From: Actinomycetes bacterium
GTDB taxonomy: Bacteria > Actinomycetota > Acidimicrobiia > Acidimicrobiales > Palsa-688
Length of the DNA stretch: 64,000 bases
Direction of reading: 5' to 3'
Assembly: GCA_021828475.1 (NCBI GenBank)
Contig: JAJZIY010000006.1
Coordinates: forward strand, 50,549 to 114,548
In this document: one piece after another, positions 34,041 to 42,968 of the stretch
How positions within the stretch are numbered: position 1 is the first letter of the stretch
How the letters are laid out: each line of letters opens with the position of its first letter
Made by a program: the position numbers and the translations under genes
Notes under the pieces: model-generated
Databases searched by the model: none
What the model saw: only the letters and a program-made list of their open reading frames with translations
What the model was told of the DNA's origin: nothing

Positions 34041-35179
34041 GCGACGGCCAGGCGCTGCGTCCGGGGCCGGGCCACGCCAACCACGGCAGAGCCCCGACGA
34101 CCGGTGACCCCGAGGCCGACCGCCTCGTCGCCGCCCTTCTCGACGAGCTCGAGGTGGTCGCCAACCGTGACCAGATCCAGGAGATGCTGGTGACGGTCGC
34201 CCGCCTGGCCAAGGGCCAACCCGACCGGCTGGACCTGAAGATCGCCAACGCCGCCCTGCGCGAGATGCGCGACGGGTTCGAAGTCTTCGCTCCTTATCGC
34301 AGCACCCGCAAGGTGACCATGTTCGGTTCGGCGCGGACGCTGCCCACCGACCCCCTCTACGCCCAAGCCAGGGACCTCGCTTCCCGCCTGGCCGGGATGG
34401 ACTGGTCGACGGTGACGGGTGCCGGTCCGGGCATCATGGCAGCCGGACTGGAGGGTGCGGGGCCCGAGCACAGTTTCGGCATCAACATCCGCTTGCCCTT
34501 CGAGCAGGTCGCCAACCAGTTCATCGTCTCGGACCCCAAGCTCGTGTCGATGAAGTACTTCTTCACCCGCAAGCTGCTCCTGGTGAAGGAGTCCGACGGC
34601 TACGCCGTGCTGCCCGGAGGCTTCGGCACCCTGGACGAGTCCTTCGAGTTGCTCACCCTCCTGCAGACGGGCAAGGCTCTGCCTGCGCCGGTGGTGCTGC
34701 TCGAAGTCCCCGGAGGCAGCTACTGGCAGGCCTGGGAGCGTTTCGTCACTCAGGAGGTGGGTGGGCGTGGTCTGGTCTCCGCCGACGACCACAGCCTGTA
34801 CCTCATCACCGACGACGTCCAGGAGGCCGCGTCGGAGCTGCTCGGCTTCTACCGCAACTACCACTCGCTGCGCTGGGTCGGCGAGCGCCTGGTCGTGCGC
34901 CTGCAGGCGGCGCCCTCGGCCGAGGAGCTGGCCGGGCTGTCCGAGGAGTTCGCCCCCATCTGCACCCGGGGCGGGATCGAGGCCCTCCCCGGGCCCCTGC
35001 CGAGCGAACTGCGAGAGGACGACCATGTCGACCTGGCCCGGGTCGCGCTCAGCTTCGACCGCTTCTCCTACGCCCGCCTGCGCCAGCTCATAGACGCCTT
35101 CAACGCCCTTGCGAGCGCGCCGCCAATGCCGGCGGGCCTGCCCGCACCCGCCTGCCAGACGTCAAGGCAGTCCGGCTGA
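34037..35179 (+). CDS. LOG-family (TIGR00730-like) nucleotide-processing protein
   Basis: This 380-residue protein carries the LOG signature PGGFGTLDE and the associated SMKYFFTRKLLLVKESDG segment. The family hydrolyses nucleoside monophosphates to free base and ribose-5-phosphate. Extended N- and C-terminal regions (about 90 and 120 residues) make it longer than plant-type LOG. TTG start coupled to the pgl stop. Ribose-5-P release would feed the pentose phosphate enzymes encoded upstream, a plausible but unproven link. The coding sequence ends within a tandem repeat. Confidence 0.88.
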   Translation: MSDGQALRPGPGHANHGRAPTTGDPEADRLVAALLDELEVVANRDQIQEMLVTVARLAKGQPDRLDLKIANAALREMRDGFEVFAPYRSTRKVTMFGSARTLPTDPLYAQARDLASRLAGMDWSTVTGAGPGIMAAGLEGAGPEHSFGINIRLPFEQVANQFIVSDPKLVSMKYFFTRKLLLVKESDGYAVLPGGFGTLDESFELLTLLQTGKALPAPVVLLEVPGGSYWQAWERFVTQEVGGRGLVSADDHSLYLITDDVQEAASELLGFYRNYHSLRWVGERLVVRLQAAPSAEELAGLSEEFAPICTRGGIEALPGPLPSELREDDHVDLARVALSFDRFSYARLRQLIDAFNALASAPPMPAGLPAPACQTSRQSG

Positions 35180-35211
35180 AAGGCAGTCCGGCTGAAAGGC
35201 AGTCCGGCTGA
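35164..35211. repeat. Three perfect tandem copies of a 16-bp unit
   Basis: AAGGCAGTCCGGCTGA is repeated three times without mismatch. The first copy holds the last codons and the TGA stop of the LOG-family gene. Because 16 is not a multiple of 3, the TGA falls in a different frame in each copy. It looks like replication slippage or a small intergenic repeat family. Confidence 0.9.
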
Positions 35212-35293
35212 ACCCGGCCGACCACGGGGCACTCGGGCCATGGACCACCCGCCCCGGGCATCCGGGCACCGAGGTGCGGCTCCGGGCGCGCCG

Positions 35294-35776
35294 TCATCGC
35301 CCGGGCGGGCAGCAGCCCTCGTCCTCGCTGAGCGCCCGCAGCACGGTGGCCGAAATCTCGGCAAGGCACTCCAACTCCGCCGCGGAGAGCCGGTCGACGA
35401 ACAGGCGTCGGACTGCGTCCACGTGGCTCGGGGCGGCCGCCTCTATCCGGGCACGCCCGAGAGCGCTGACGCAGACGGTGGCCCCTCGGCGGTCCGCTCC
35501 ACAGCGCACTTTCTGCACCAGGCCCCTTTGCGTCATGCGGGCGACCTGATGCGAGATGCGGCTCTTCTCCCAGCCGAGATCCCGTGCCAGCTCGAACACC
35601 CGCATCCTGCCGTCCGGCTGGTCGGTGAGGGCCACCAGCACGAGATAGTCCTGGTAGCTGAGCTCCGAGTGCGAGGACATGTCGTTGGCCAGGCGCGCCC
35701 CCAGGCGGACCTGCATCACCTGGAACAGCCGCCACGTCCGCTGCTGCTCGTCGTCCAACCACCTTGGCCCACTCAA
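35294..35776 (-). CDS. MarR-family transcriptional regulator
   Basis: This is a 160-residue winged-helix regulator. The DNA-binding core is FELARDLGWEKSRISHQVARMTQRGLVQK, followed by the wing CGADRRGATVCVSALG. N- and C-terminal helices would form the dimer interface. TTG start with AGGAGG 6 nt upstream. It is divergent from the yceI-like gene across about 110 nt, an arrangement that often means the regulator controls both. The ligand is unknown. Confidence 0.92.
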   Translation of the reverse strand: MSGPRWLDDEQQRTWRLFQVMQVRLGARLANDMSSHSELSYQDYLVLVALTDQPDGRMRVFELARDLGWEKSRISHQVARMTQRGLVQKVRCGADRRGATVCVSALGRARIEAAAPSHVDAVRRLFVDRLSAAELECLAEISATVLRALSEDEGCCPPGR

Positions 35777-35818
35777 GCGGAGCCTCCTGTCACCTCACGC
35801 CACGACCTGTGCCCATGG

Positions 35819-35844
35819 TAGCGGAATAGGTGACGTATCCTCTA
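35819..35844. promoter_or_regulatory. Inverted repeat between marR and yceI genes
   Basis: TAGCGGA (35819-35825) and TCCTCTA (35838-35844) match as TAGNGGA-N12-TCCNCTA, one turn-and-a-half apart. It is a candidate operator for the divergent MarR protein and lies in the only intergenic space between the two genes. Confidence 0.35.
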
Positions 35845-35887
35845 TGTTGGAAGTGACAAGTTCGCCAACCCAAAGGAGCACCCTCAG

Positions 35888-36457
35888 ATGTCGACCCCGG
35901 ACCCAGCCACCACACCCGCGAGCCTCACCGGCAACTACACCATCGACAAGAGCCATTCGCGCATCGGCTTCTCGGCCCGTCACGCCATGGTCACCAAGGT
36001 GCGAGGCGCCTTCAACGAGTTCAGCGCCACCGGTTACCTCGACGAGGCCAACCCGTCCAACTCCCGCGTGGAGGTCGTCATCGACGTCGCCAGCATCGAC
36101 ACCCGCAACGCGGACCGCGACACCCACCTGCGCACAAACGACTTCCTGTCCGTAGACGAGTACCCGAACATCACCTTCCGCTCCACCTCGGTCCAAAAGC
36201 AGGGCGCCGACCACTACCAGGTCACGGGGGATCTCACCATCCGCGGCGTCACCAAGCCCGTCACCATCGACTTCGAGTACACGGGCAGTGCCGTCGACCC
36301 CTGGGGCAACCAGCGGCTCGGCTTCGAGGGCGAGACCACGATCAACCGCAAGGACTGGGGGGTCAACTGGAACGCCGCCCTCGAGGCCGGTGGCGTGCTC
36401 GTCAGCGAGAAGGTCAACCTGGAGTTCGAGATCGCGGCCGTCAAAGCCGCCGAGTGA
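35888..36457 (+). CDS. YceI-family lipocalin-like protein
   Basis: This is a 189-residue YceI-domain protein. The family forms a beta-barrel that binds long polyisoprenoids. Characteristic segments are YTIDKSHSRIGFSARHAMVTKVRGAF, DTHLRTNDFLSVDEYPNITF and the C-terminal FEGETTINRKDWGVNWN. There is no signal peptide, so this copy should be cytoplasmic. ATG start with AAAGGAG at about 9 nt. Divergent MarR regulator next door. Confidence 0.94.
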   Translation: MSTPDPATTPASLTGNYTIDKSHSRIGFSARHAMVTKVRGAFNEFSATGYLDEANPSNSRVEVVIDVASIDTRNADRDTHLRTNDFLSVDEYPNITFRSTSVQKQGADHYQVTGDLTIRGVTKPVTIDFEYTGSAVDPWGNQRLGFEGETTINRKDWGVNWNAALEAGGVLVSEKVNLEFEIAAVKAAE

Positions 36458-36499
36458 CGCAGTGCCCCCGGCCCGGCGGTGGGCTGGGCCGGGGTGCCG

Positions 36500-36712
36500 C
36501 TAATCGCCCTCCTGATCAGCGTTCGCACCGCCGAGCAGGCCGGCTGCCTTCAGCACAGCCCGCCTCGCGCGCCCGATGAGGCGCTCGTCAGCAGCAGCTG
36601 GAGCGCTCTGCCGGCTTATCGCCTCTCGCAGGCAGGCCTGCCCGATGTCGTCGAGCTCCTCGGCGATCTCTTCCAACCTCGACCTGATGGCAGCGGTGCG
36701 CTCGGTGTCCAT
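36500..36712 (-). CDS. Small helical hypothetical protein
   Basis: The 70-residue product (MDTERTAAIRSRLEEIAEELDDIG...) is mainly a charged helix followed by a short Gly-rich tail. ATG at 36712 has GGAGGAG about 10 nt upstream. It is convergent with yceI and divergent from the M20 peptidase gene. No function is recognised. Confidence 0.65.
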   Translation of the reverse strand: MDTERTAAIRSRLEEIAEELDDIGQACLREAISRQSAPAAADERLIGRARRAVLKAAGLLGGANADQEGD

Positions 36713-36743
36713 GGGGTAATTCTCCTCCGCCGCCGGCCCGCAG

Positions 36744-36749
36744 TAGCGT
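36744..36749 (+). promoter_or_regulatory. Candidate leaderless -10 box for the M20 peptidase
   Basis: TAGCGT precedes the GTG start by 8 nt. No Shine-Dalgarno sequence is present, which supports a leaderless start. Confidence 0.35.
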
Positions 36750-36757
36750 CGTGCACC

Positions 36758-38173
36758 GTGCAAGAGCTACTGCTGGCCGGTTACGTAGACGAACGCCGGG
36801 AGGAGCTCCTGGCGACCCTCACCGAATGGCTGCGCATCCCGTCCATATCGGCCGATCCCGGCCACGCCCCCGACGTGGCCCGTTCCGCCGAGTTCTGTGC
36901 CGTCCTCATGCGCGACGCCGGGCTCGACAACGTCGAGGTGTTGCCCACCGGGCCGGACGGGGACGGCTCCGGCGGCCCGGCCGTGTACGGTGATTGGCTC
37001 CACGCCGGGCCGGAGGCCCTGACGGTGCTCGTGTACGGCCACCACGACGTGCAGCCCGTGGACCCTCTGGAGGAGTGGGCTTCGCCGCCTTTCGACCCCG
37101 AGGTGCGCGGCGGCGTGCTGCACGCCCGGGGTTGCTCGGACGACAAGGGCCAGGTCCTCATGCAGCTGGCCGCGGCACGGGGTGTGCTGAGCCGGCTCGG
37201 CCGGCTTCCCGTCAACCTCAAGGTCCTTGTCGAGGGCGAGGAGGAGCGCGGCAGCCCCCACTTCGAGGACCTGCTGCGCCGGGGTGGGGACAAGTTCGCA
37301 TGTGACGTCGTAGTCGTCTCCGACACCACCATGGTCGCTGCGGACGTCCCCTCCACCACCGTCGGGATGCGTGGCCTCGTTGCCTTCGACGTCACCGTGC
37401 GTACTGCACGGTCCGACCTGCACAGCGGCATCTGGGGTGGCACGGTGCCCAACGCTGCCCTGGTGGCGGCGCAGATGGCCGCCGCCCTCCACGACGGGGC
37501 CGGCAGGGTCACCCTGCCGGGCTTCTACGACGACGTGCGCGAGCTGAGCCCACAGGAGGCCCGGTCGCAGGCCGAGCTCCCCTTCGACGAGCAGGAGCTC
37601 ATGGACAAGGCCGGCGTAGGAGAGCTGAGCGGCGAGGCAGGCCGGACGCCGTACGAGCGCACCGGCACGAGGCCCACGGCCGAAGTGGTCGGCATCCACT
37701 CGGGCTACGGCGGCCCCGGCATCAAGACGATCGTGCCGGCCACCGCCAACTTCAAGGTCGCTCTCCGCTTGGTGCCCGACCAGGGACCAGCCTGCGTGGT
37801 CGAGCAGTTCAGGGCATGGGCGGCCGCCCACACCCCCCGCGGGGCCGAGGTCGAAGTCGTACCCGTGGGAGGTGTCTCGCCCCTGGTCACGCCCGTCGAC
37901 CACCCCGCTGTCGCAGCACTGTCGCGTGCTGTCGAGCGGGTGTGGGGCAAGGCCCCCCTCTTCGAGCGCTCCGGCGGCAGTGGACCGGAGGAGGCCCTGC
38001 ACAGGGTGCTCGGCGCCCCCGTCACGTTCCTCGGGGTGGCACTGCCCGAGGACAACTTCCATGCTCCAAACGAGCGCTTCGACCTGGCGCAGTTCTGGAG
38101 GGGCGTGCTGGCCGCCGGTGAGCTGCTGGTGGAGCTCGGGCGCCTGCCCCGCGCTGCGGGGCGGGCCAGGTGA
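36758..38173 (+). CDS. M20-family dipeptidase/metallopeptidase
   Basis: This is a 471-residue zinc aminoacyl-peptidase of the M20 family. Metal and catalytic motifs are visible: YGHHDVQP (metal His and catalytic Asp), GCSDDKGQ, EGEEERGS (catalytic Glu pair), VVSDT (metal Asp) and a late ERSGGSGPE region. A dimerisation lid lies between about residues 200 and 310. GTG 36758 fits the family N-terminus; the track ORF extends upstream without support. It overlaps the next gene as GTGA. Substrate unknown. Confidence 0.93.
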   Translation: MQELLLAGYVDERREELLATLTEWLRIPSISADPGHAPDVARSAEFCAVLMRDAGLDNVEVLPTGPDGDGSGGPAVYGDWLHAGPEALTVLVYGHHDVQPVDPLEEWASPPFDPEVRGGVLHARGCSDDKGQVLMQLAAARGVLSRLGRLPVNLKVLVEGEEERGSPHFEDLLRRGGDKFACDVVVVSDTTMVAADVPSTTVGMRGLVAFDVTVRTARSDLHSGIWGGTVPNAALVAAQMAAALHDGAGRVTLPGFYDDVRELSPQEARSQAELPFDEQELMDKAGVGELSGEAGRTPYERTGTRPTAEVVGIHSGYGGPGIKTIVPATANFKVALRLVPDQGPACVVEQFRAWAAAHTPRGAEVEVVPVGGVSPLVTPVDHPAVAALSRAVERVWGKAPLFERSGGSGPEEALHRVLGAPVTFLGVALPEDNFHAPNERFDLAQFWRGVLAAGELLVELGRLPRAAGRAR

Positions 38174-39006
38174 CGGTCGCCCGGCCTGCCGGCAAGGCGC
38201 CTGCCCGGTCCCGCACCGTCTCGCCCACCCCCATCGTCCGCGCCGAGACTTGGGCCGGCTCGCCGGCCGACGCCCACGAATGGGTCAGCTTCGAGGACCC
38301 GGTCGAGCTGCGTACCTGGCGCTTCGACGTGACTTTCCTACTGTCCAAGTGGCAATGCCTCTTCGGGCGAGGCTGCCAGGGCGTACTGACAGTGCCTACA
38401 CCGGAGCGGTCCGAGGGGTGCTGCTCCTACGGCGCCCACTTCGTCGACGAGGAGGACGTGGAGCGGGTGCGGGCCGCCGCTCGCGAGCTCACGCCCGAGC
38501 AGTGGCAGTGGAAGGAACGCGCCAGGCACGGTGGGGTGGTGACGAGGCGGCGGGGCAAGCCGACGGTGACCCGCCAGGTGGAGGACGCCTGCATCTTCCT
38601 CAACCGCCCGGGCTTCCCGGGCGGTGCGGGTTGCGCGCTGCACCGGGCCGCCCTCGATGCGGGCGGGCGGCCCATGGACTGGAAGCCCGAGGTGTGCTGG
38701 CAACTGCCGTTGCGACGCGAGGACTCCGAGCCGGACGGAGGCCGGGTGGTCTCTACGCTGCGCCAGTGGGACCGGGCGGACTGGGGCCCGGGCGGCGACG
38801 AGTTCGCATGGTGGTGCACCGAGGCGCCTGAAGCCTTCACCGCCGCCGAGCCGGTGTGGCGCCACATGCGCGACGAGCTGGCGGGTCTCGTCGGGCCTGA
38901 TGTCATGGCCATGCTCGGCGAGTTCCTCACCGCACGCGAGTCTGCCGGCTCGGTGCTCCCCCACCCCACCGTGAGACGCCGCGCCCGGGACGCCCGAGCC
39001 GGCTGA
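38170..39006 (+). CDS. Cys-cluster (YkgJ-like, zinc/iron-chelating) conserved protein
   Basis: This 278-residue cytoplasmic protein has an N-terminal cysteine cluster (WQCLFGRGCQGV..., then CCSYGAHF) and further conserved Cys in ACIFLN, GCALHRAAL and VCWQLPLRR. The layout resembles the YkgJ/DUF3109 group thought to bind zinc or iron-sulfur. Its reaction is unknown. GTG start overlaps the M20 peptidase stop (GTGA), so the pair is co-translated. Confidence 0.75.
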   Translation: MTVARPAGKAPARSRTVSPTPIVRAETWAGSPADAHEWVSFEDPVELRTWRFDVTFLLSKWQCLFGRGCQGVLTVPTPERSEGCCSYGAHFVDEEDVERVRAAARELTPEQWQWKERARHGGVVTRRRGKPTVTRQVEDACIFLNRPGFPGGAGCALHRAALDAGGRPMDWKPEVCWQLPLRREDSEPDGGRVVSTLRQWDRADWGPGGDEFAWWCTEAPEAFTAAEPVWRHMRDELAGLVGPDVMAMLGEFLTARESAGSVLPHPTVRRRARDARAG

Positions 39007-39085
39007 GAGCCCCCGCCGCCGTCCGGTCGGTACCGGTCAGAAAAAACGATTGCCCAACCGTCACCGGTCGGCGCTACCCTTGAGG

Positions 39086-40957
39086 GTGGCGTCGAGCTGG
39101 CAAAGAGGGTGGGTTGACGCGATAGCTCCAAAGGACCACAGAGAGGCGCGTCCGCACCCGCGAGGCGGTCCCACGGCGGACCTGGCTCGTCAACGATCAA
39201 GGCAGGGCCGGGCCTACATGCGCGACGCCATGCGCGGGCACTGGCATGTCCTGCTCACCTCCATCGCCGCCGCGCTCGTTTCGTCCGCGGCCGTCGCCAG
39301 CGTGCCGCTCCTCGTCGGCGACGCCGTCAACCAGGGCCTGCTCGACGGCCACTGGGGCCGGTTCGGCACCTACGTGGCCGTCATCGCCGCTCTCGGCCTG
39401 GTGCAGGCCCTGGCTTCGGGAGGCCGCCGCTGGTGGAACGGTGTGGCCTCGCGCCGGGTCGAGTCGCAGCTGCGGCGCAGGTTCCACGACCACCTGCTCT
39501 ACCTCGACATCGGCTACCACTCCGACGTCAACCGGGGCCAGCTGCTTTCACGGGTCACCAGCGACCTGTTCCAGATACAGGCGGTGGTGTCCTCCGCCCC
39601 CTACTGGGTCGGAAGCGCAGCCCTGGCGCTAGGTGTAGCCGTCGTGCTGGTCGTGACCAGCCCCGCCCTGGCCGGCGTGGCCCTGGTCGGGCTGCCTCTT
39701 GTGGCGGTCACCTCGCAGCGCTTCTCCAAGCGCGTACGCGAAGCCATCGCCGACCTGCAGCGCCAGCGCGGCGCGCTGGCCGGCGTGGTAGAGGAGACCG
39801 TGTCCGGTGTTCGGGCGGTCAAGGGTTTCGGCGCCGAGCCGGTCATGCAGGACCGCCTCGACGGCTCTGCCGACCGGGTGCTCGCCGAGGCCATGCGGGT
39901 GGTCCGCTCCCGGGCGCGTTACCTCCCGCTGCTCAACACCGTCCCCCTGCTCGAGCTGGCCGCCGTCAACTGGTTCGGTGCGTACCTGGTCCTGCACCAC
40001 GAACTGACCGTGGGCATGCTCGTCGCCTTCAACGCCTACCTGGCCGCACTCACCGGCCCCCTGCAATCCATCGGCGCCTACGTCGTCATGCTGCAAAGGG
40101 CCATCGTCTCCGCCTACCGCCTCAGCGTCATCGCCGAGCAGCAGAGCGCCGTGCCCGAACCGGACCGGCCTGTCGAGCTGCCACCGGGTCCGGGAGCGGT
40201 GCACTTCGAGGATGTGAGCTTCGCCTATCCCTCGGGGCGTCGGTCGAGCATGCCCCGTGTGCTCGAGCACATGGACGCCACCATTGCGGGAGGCGAGGTC
40301 GTGGCCGTCGTGGGCGCCACCGGCTCGGGTAAGACCACGATCCTGTCCCTCCTCGCCCGCCTCTACGACCCGGAGGAGGGCACCGTGCGCCTCGACGGAG
40401 CCGACCTGCGCCGCCTGCCGCTGTCCAGCGTGCGCCAGGCCGTGGCCGTCGTCTTCGAGGAGAGCTTCCTCTTCGACGACACGATCGCCGCCAACCTGCG
40501 TGTGGGCCGTCCGGAGGCCGACGAGGGCGAGATGGCGGCGGCGATCGCGCTGGCGCAGGCGGACGAGGTGGTCGCCGCACTCCCCGAGGGCCTCTCGACC
40601 CGTGTGGGCGAGCGCGGCATGTCGCTCTCTGGGGGCCAGCGCCAGCGCCTTGCCCTGGCGAGGGCACTGCTGGCCGAGCCCCGCGTGCTCATCCTCGACG
40701 ATGCCACCTCGGCGGTGGACGCCCCCCGCGAGCTGCAGATGGTCAGAGCACTGGCGGAGGCTCGTTCCGACCGCACCACCATCATCATCTCGCACCGTCC
40801 GGCGACGATCGCCGTGGCCGACAGGGTCCTGCTCGTGGAGGGTGGCCGGATCGTCGACCAGGGCACCCACAGCTCGCTGTGCGCCACCAATCCCACCTAC
40901 CGCCACGTGCTCGGTCTCGACGACCCCGACCGCAGGGGGCCCGTGTGCGTCGCCTGA
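39086..40957 (+). CDS. ABC exporter half-transporter, first subunit
   Basis: This protein of about 623 residues combines six membrane helices with a C-terminal ATPase. The ATPase has Walker A GATGSGKT, Q-loop region VFEESFLFDDTI, signature LSGGQRQRLALARALL and Walker B VLILDDATSAVD. The catalytic Glu after Walker B is Asp (LDDATS), a degenerate site common in heterodimeric exporters. Start is uncertain: the frame opens at TTG 39050, GTG 39086 follows a TACCCT box, and ATG 39218 is closer to the first helix. Substrate unknown; multidrug or lipid export is typical. Confidence 0.92.
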   Translation: MASSWQRGWVDAIAPKDHREARPHPRGGPTADLARQRSRQGRAYMRDAMRGHWHVLLTSIAAALVSSAAVASVPLLVGDAVNQGLLDGHWGRFGTYVAVIAALGLVQALASGGRRWWNGVASRRVESQLRRRFHDHLLYLDIGYHSDVNRGQLLSRVTSDLFQIQAVVSSAPYWVGSAALALGVAVVLVVTSPALAGVALVGLPLVAVTSQRFSKRVREAIADLQRQRGALAGVVEETVSGVRAVKGFGAEPVMQDRLDGSADRVLAEAMRVVRSRARYLPLLNTVPLLELAAVNWFGAYLVLHHELTVGMLVAFNAYLAALTGPLQSIGAYVVMLQRAIVSAYRLSVIAEQQSAVPEPDRPVELPPGPGAVHFEDVSFAYPSGRRSSMPRVLEHMDATIAGGEVVAVVGATGSGKTTILSLLARLYDPEEGTVRLDGADLRRLPLSSVRQAVAVVFEESFLFDDTIAANLRVGRPEADEGEMAAAIALAQADEVVAALPEGLSTRVGERGMSLSGGQRQRLALARALLAEPRVLILDDATSAVDAPRELQMVRALAEARSDRTTIIISHRPATIAVADRVLLVEGGRIVDQGTHSSLCATNPTYRHVLGLDDPDRRGPVCVA

Positions 40958-42864
40958 GCCGCTCGGGCCACTCCACCGGGGGGGCCACCGGGCGCCCGGT
41001 GCCGCCCCGGCACGCAGCCCGCACCGGGGGCCCGGGAGACCGGGCCCGCAGAGGCCGGGACGGCGCCGCCACGTCCGCCCGCCCCGAGCCGCCACCTCCC
41101 CAGCGCCTCCTGCGCCCGTTGATCAGCTCCCTGCGCCCTTACCGGCGTCGGCTCGCCGTTGCCGTCGCAGTCCTGCTCGGCGCCCTCGGCGCCACCCTGG
41201 CCGGGCCGGCGCTCGTCGGCTACGCCATAAACGACGGCCTCGTACACCACCACTCGGTCCGCACGGTCGACATCGCCGGCGGCGCCTACGTCCTGGTGAG
41301 CCTTGCCTACTTCTTCCTGACCCGGTGGCAGACGCTCCTCGTCTCAGGCACCGGCGAGGCGTACCTCAACGGCCTGCGCAAGCAGGTCTTCAGCCACCTG
41401 CTGACCCAACCCCTCGCCTTCTTCGAGTCGGAGAGCTCGGGCCAGCTGCTGGCGCGCATGACGGCCGACATCGACGTGCTCGAGAGCCTGGTGCAGAGCG
41501 GCCTCTCGAGCTTCGTCACCAGCATCGGGCTGTTCGTGTCGGTCATGGTGGTCCTGGTCGTCATGTCACCGCTGCTCTGGCTCGTGGTGGTGGCGTCCCT
41601 GGTCCCGGCCGTGATAGCCGCTGCGCGCTACCGTACCCGCTCGACCAGGGCCTACGGCCGGGTCCGGGAGCTGATCGGTGACGCACTCGCAGCGCTGGAC
41701 GAAAACCTGGCCGGCGTGCGGGTCGTCCAGGCCTTTCGCCAGGAGAGGGCCACCATCGAGCGCTTCGAGGCCGTCAACGCGACCCAGCTCGAGGGCGAGC
41801 TCGACACCGTCCGCCTGGCATCGCGGTTCTTCCCCAAGGTGGAGTGGTCGGGCGTCATGTCGACCGTCGTCGTACTGGTGGCCGGGGCGCTGATGGTCAG
41901 GGCCCACATGGTCAGCGTCGGCACCGTCGCGGCGTTCGTGCTGTACCTGGCCAACCTGTTCAACGCCATCACCAGCCTCTCGTCGCTGTTCGACCTCCTC
42001 CAGTCCTCGGGTGCCGCCCTGGCCACGGTGTACGCCCTGCTCGAGGTGGAACCGACCATGACGAGCCCGCCCCGGCCCCGCTCCCTGCCGGGCGCCGGCG
42101 TCCTGGAGCTGGACGGGGTCCATTTTGCCTACCACCCGGCCGGAGACGGCCGTCCTGGCCCGGGCGCCCGGCTCGTCCTCGAAGGGGTCGACCTGAGGGT
42201 GGAGGTCGGCGAGCGCCTGGCACTGGTCGGGCCCACCGGTGGCGGCAAGTCGACGCTCGCCAAGCTGGCCGGGCGCCTCTACGACCCGATCTCCGGCGCA
42301 GTGCGTTTCGGTGGGGTCGACCTGCGCGAGGCACTCGTGGCCCACGTGCGCGAGCGCATCGTCGTCCTGCCCCAAGAGGGGTTCCTCTTTCGCGGCACGG
42401 TCCTCGACAACGTGGCCCTCGGCAGGCCGGGCGCCACGCCGGAGGACGCCCGTAGGGCACTGTCGCAGGTAGGCCTGGACGATTGGGTGGCCAGCCTTCC
42501 CCGGGGGGAGGACACCGACGTGGGCGAGCGAGGCGCCCATCTGTCGGCGGGAGAGCGCCAGCTCGTGAGCCTGGCCCGCGCCGCCCTCACCGACCCGGCC
42601 GTCATCATCATGGACGAGGCCACGTCCAGCATCGACCCCGGGACGGAGCGGCGCACCGAGCGAGCGCTGGCCCGGCTGACCGAGGGGCGGACGGTGATCG
42701 TCGTGGCCCACCGCCTGGACGCGGCAGAGAAGGCAGACCGGGTGGCCGTCGTGCGCGACCGGGGACTGGCCGAGCTCGGCACGCACGACGAGCTGGTGGA
42801 CGCAGGCGGGCACTACGCCCGGCTCTACCGGGCCTGGACCGGGCACCTGACCGGCGAAGACTGA
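40945..42864 (+). CDS. ABC exporter half-transporter, second subunit
   Basis: This is the partner half-transporter, 639 residues. It has a Pro/Arg-rich N-terminus of about 55 residues, six membrane helices, Walker A GPTGGGKST, signature LSAGERQLVSLARAAL and Walker B VIIMDEATSSID with the catalytic Glu intact. GTG at 40945 has AGGGGG upstream and overlaps the first subunit by 13 nt. A degenerate site in one half and an intact site in the other suggest an asymmetric heterodimer. Confidence 0.94.
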   Translation: MRRLSRSGHSTGGATGRPVPPRHAARTGGPGDRARRGRDGAATSARPEPPPPQRLLRPLISSLRPYRRRLAVAVAVLLGALGATLAGPALVGYAINDGLVHHHSVRTVDIAGGAYVLVSLAYFFLTRWQTLLVSGTGEAYLNGLRKQVFSHLLTQPLAFFESESSGQLLARMTADIDVLESLVQSGLSSFVTSIGLFVSVMVVLVVMSPLLWLVVVASLVPAVIAAARYRTRSTRAYGRVRELIGDALAALDENLAGVRVVQAFRQERATIERFEAVNATQLEGELDTVRLASRFFPKVEWSGVMSTVVVLVAGALMVRAHMVSVGTVAAFVLYLANLFNAITSLSSLFDLLQSSGAALATVYALLEVEPTMTSPPRPRSLPGAGVLELDGVHFAYHPAGDGRPGPGARLVLEGVDLRVEVGERLALVGPTGGGKSTLAKLAGRLYDPISGAVRFGGVDLREALVAHVRERIVVLPQEGFLFRGTVLDNVALGRPGATPEDARRALSQVGLDDWVASLPRGEDTDVGERGAHLSAGERQLVSLARAALTDPAVIIMDEATSSIDPGTERRTERALARLTEGRTVIVVAHRLDAAEKADRVAVVRDRGLAELGTHDELVDAGGHYARLYRAWTGHLTGED

Positions 42865-42968
42865 GCCTTGCCTGCGTGGGCCCCCGGGACCGGCTCTCTC
42901 GGCCGTGACAGCCCGGCATGGCAGGCCGCGCCCGGCGGGGACGTCCAGAGGCCGTCGCAGCGTTGTGC

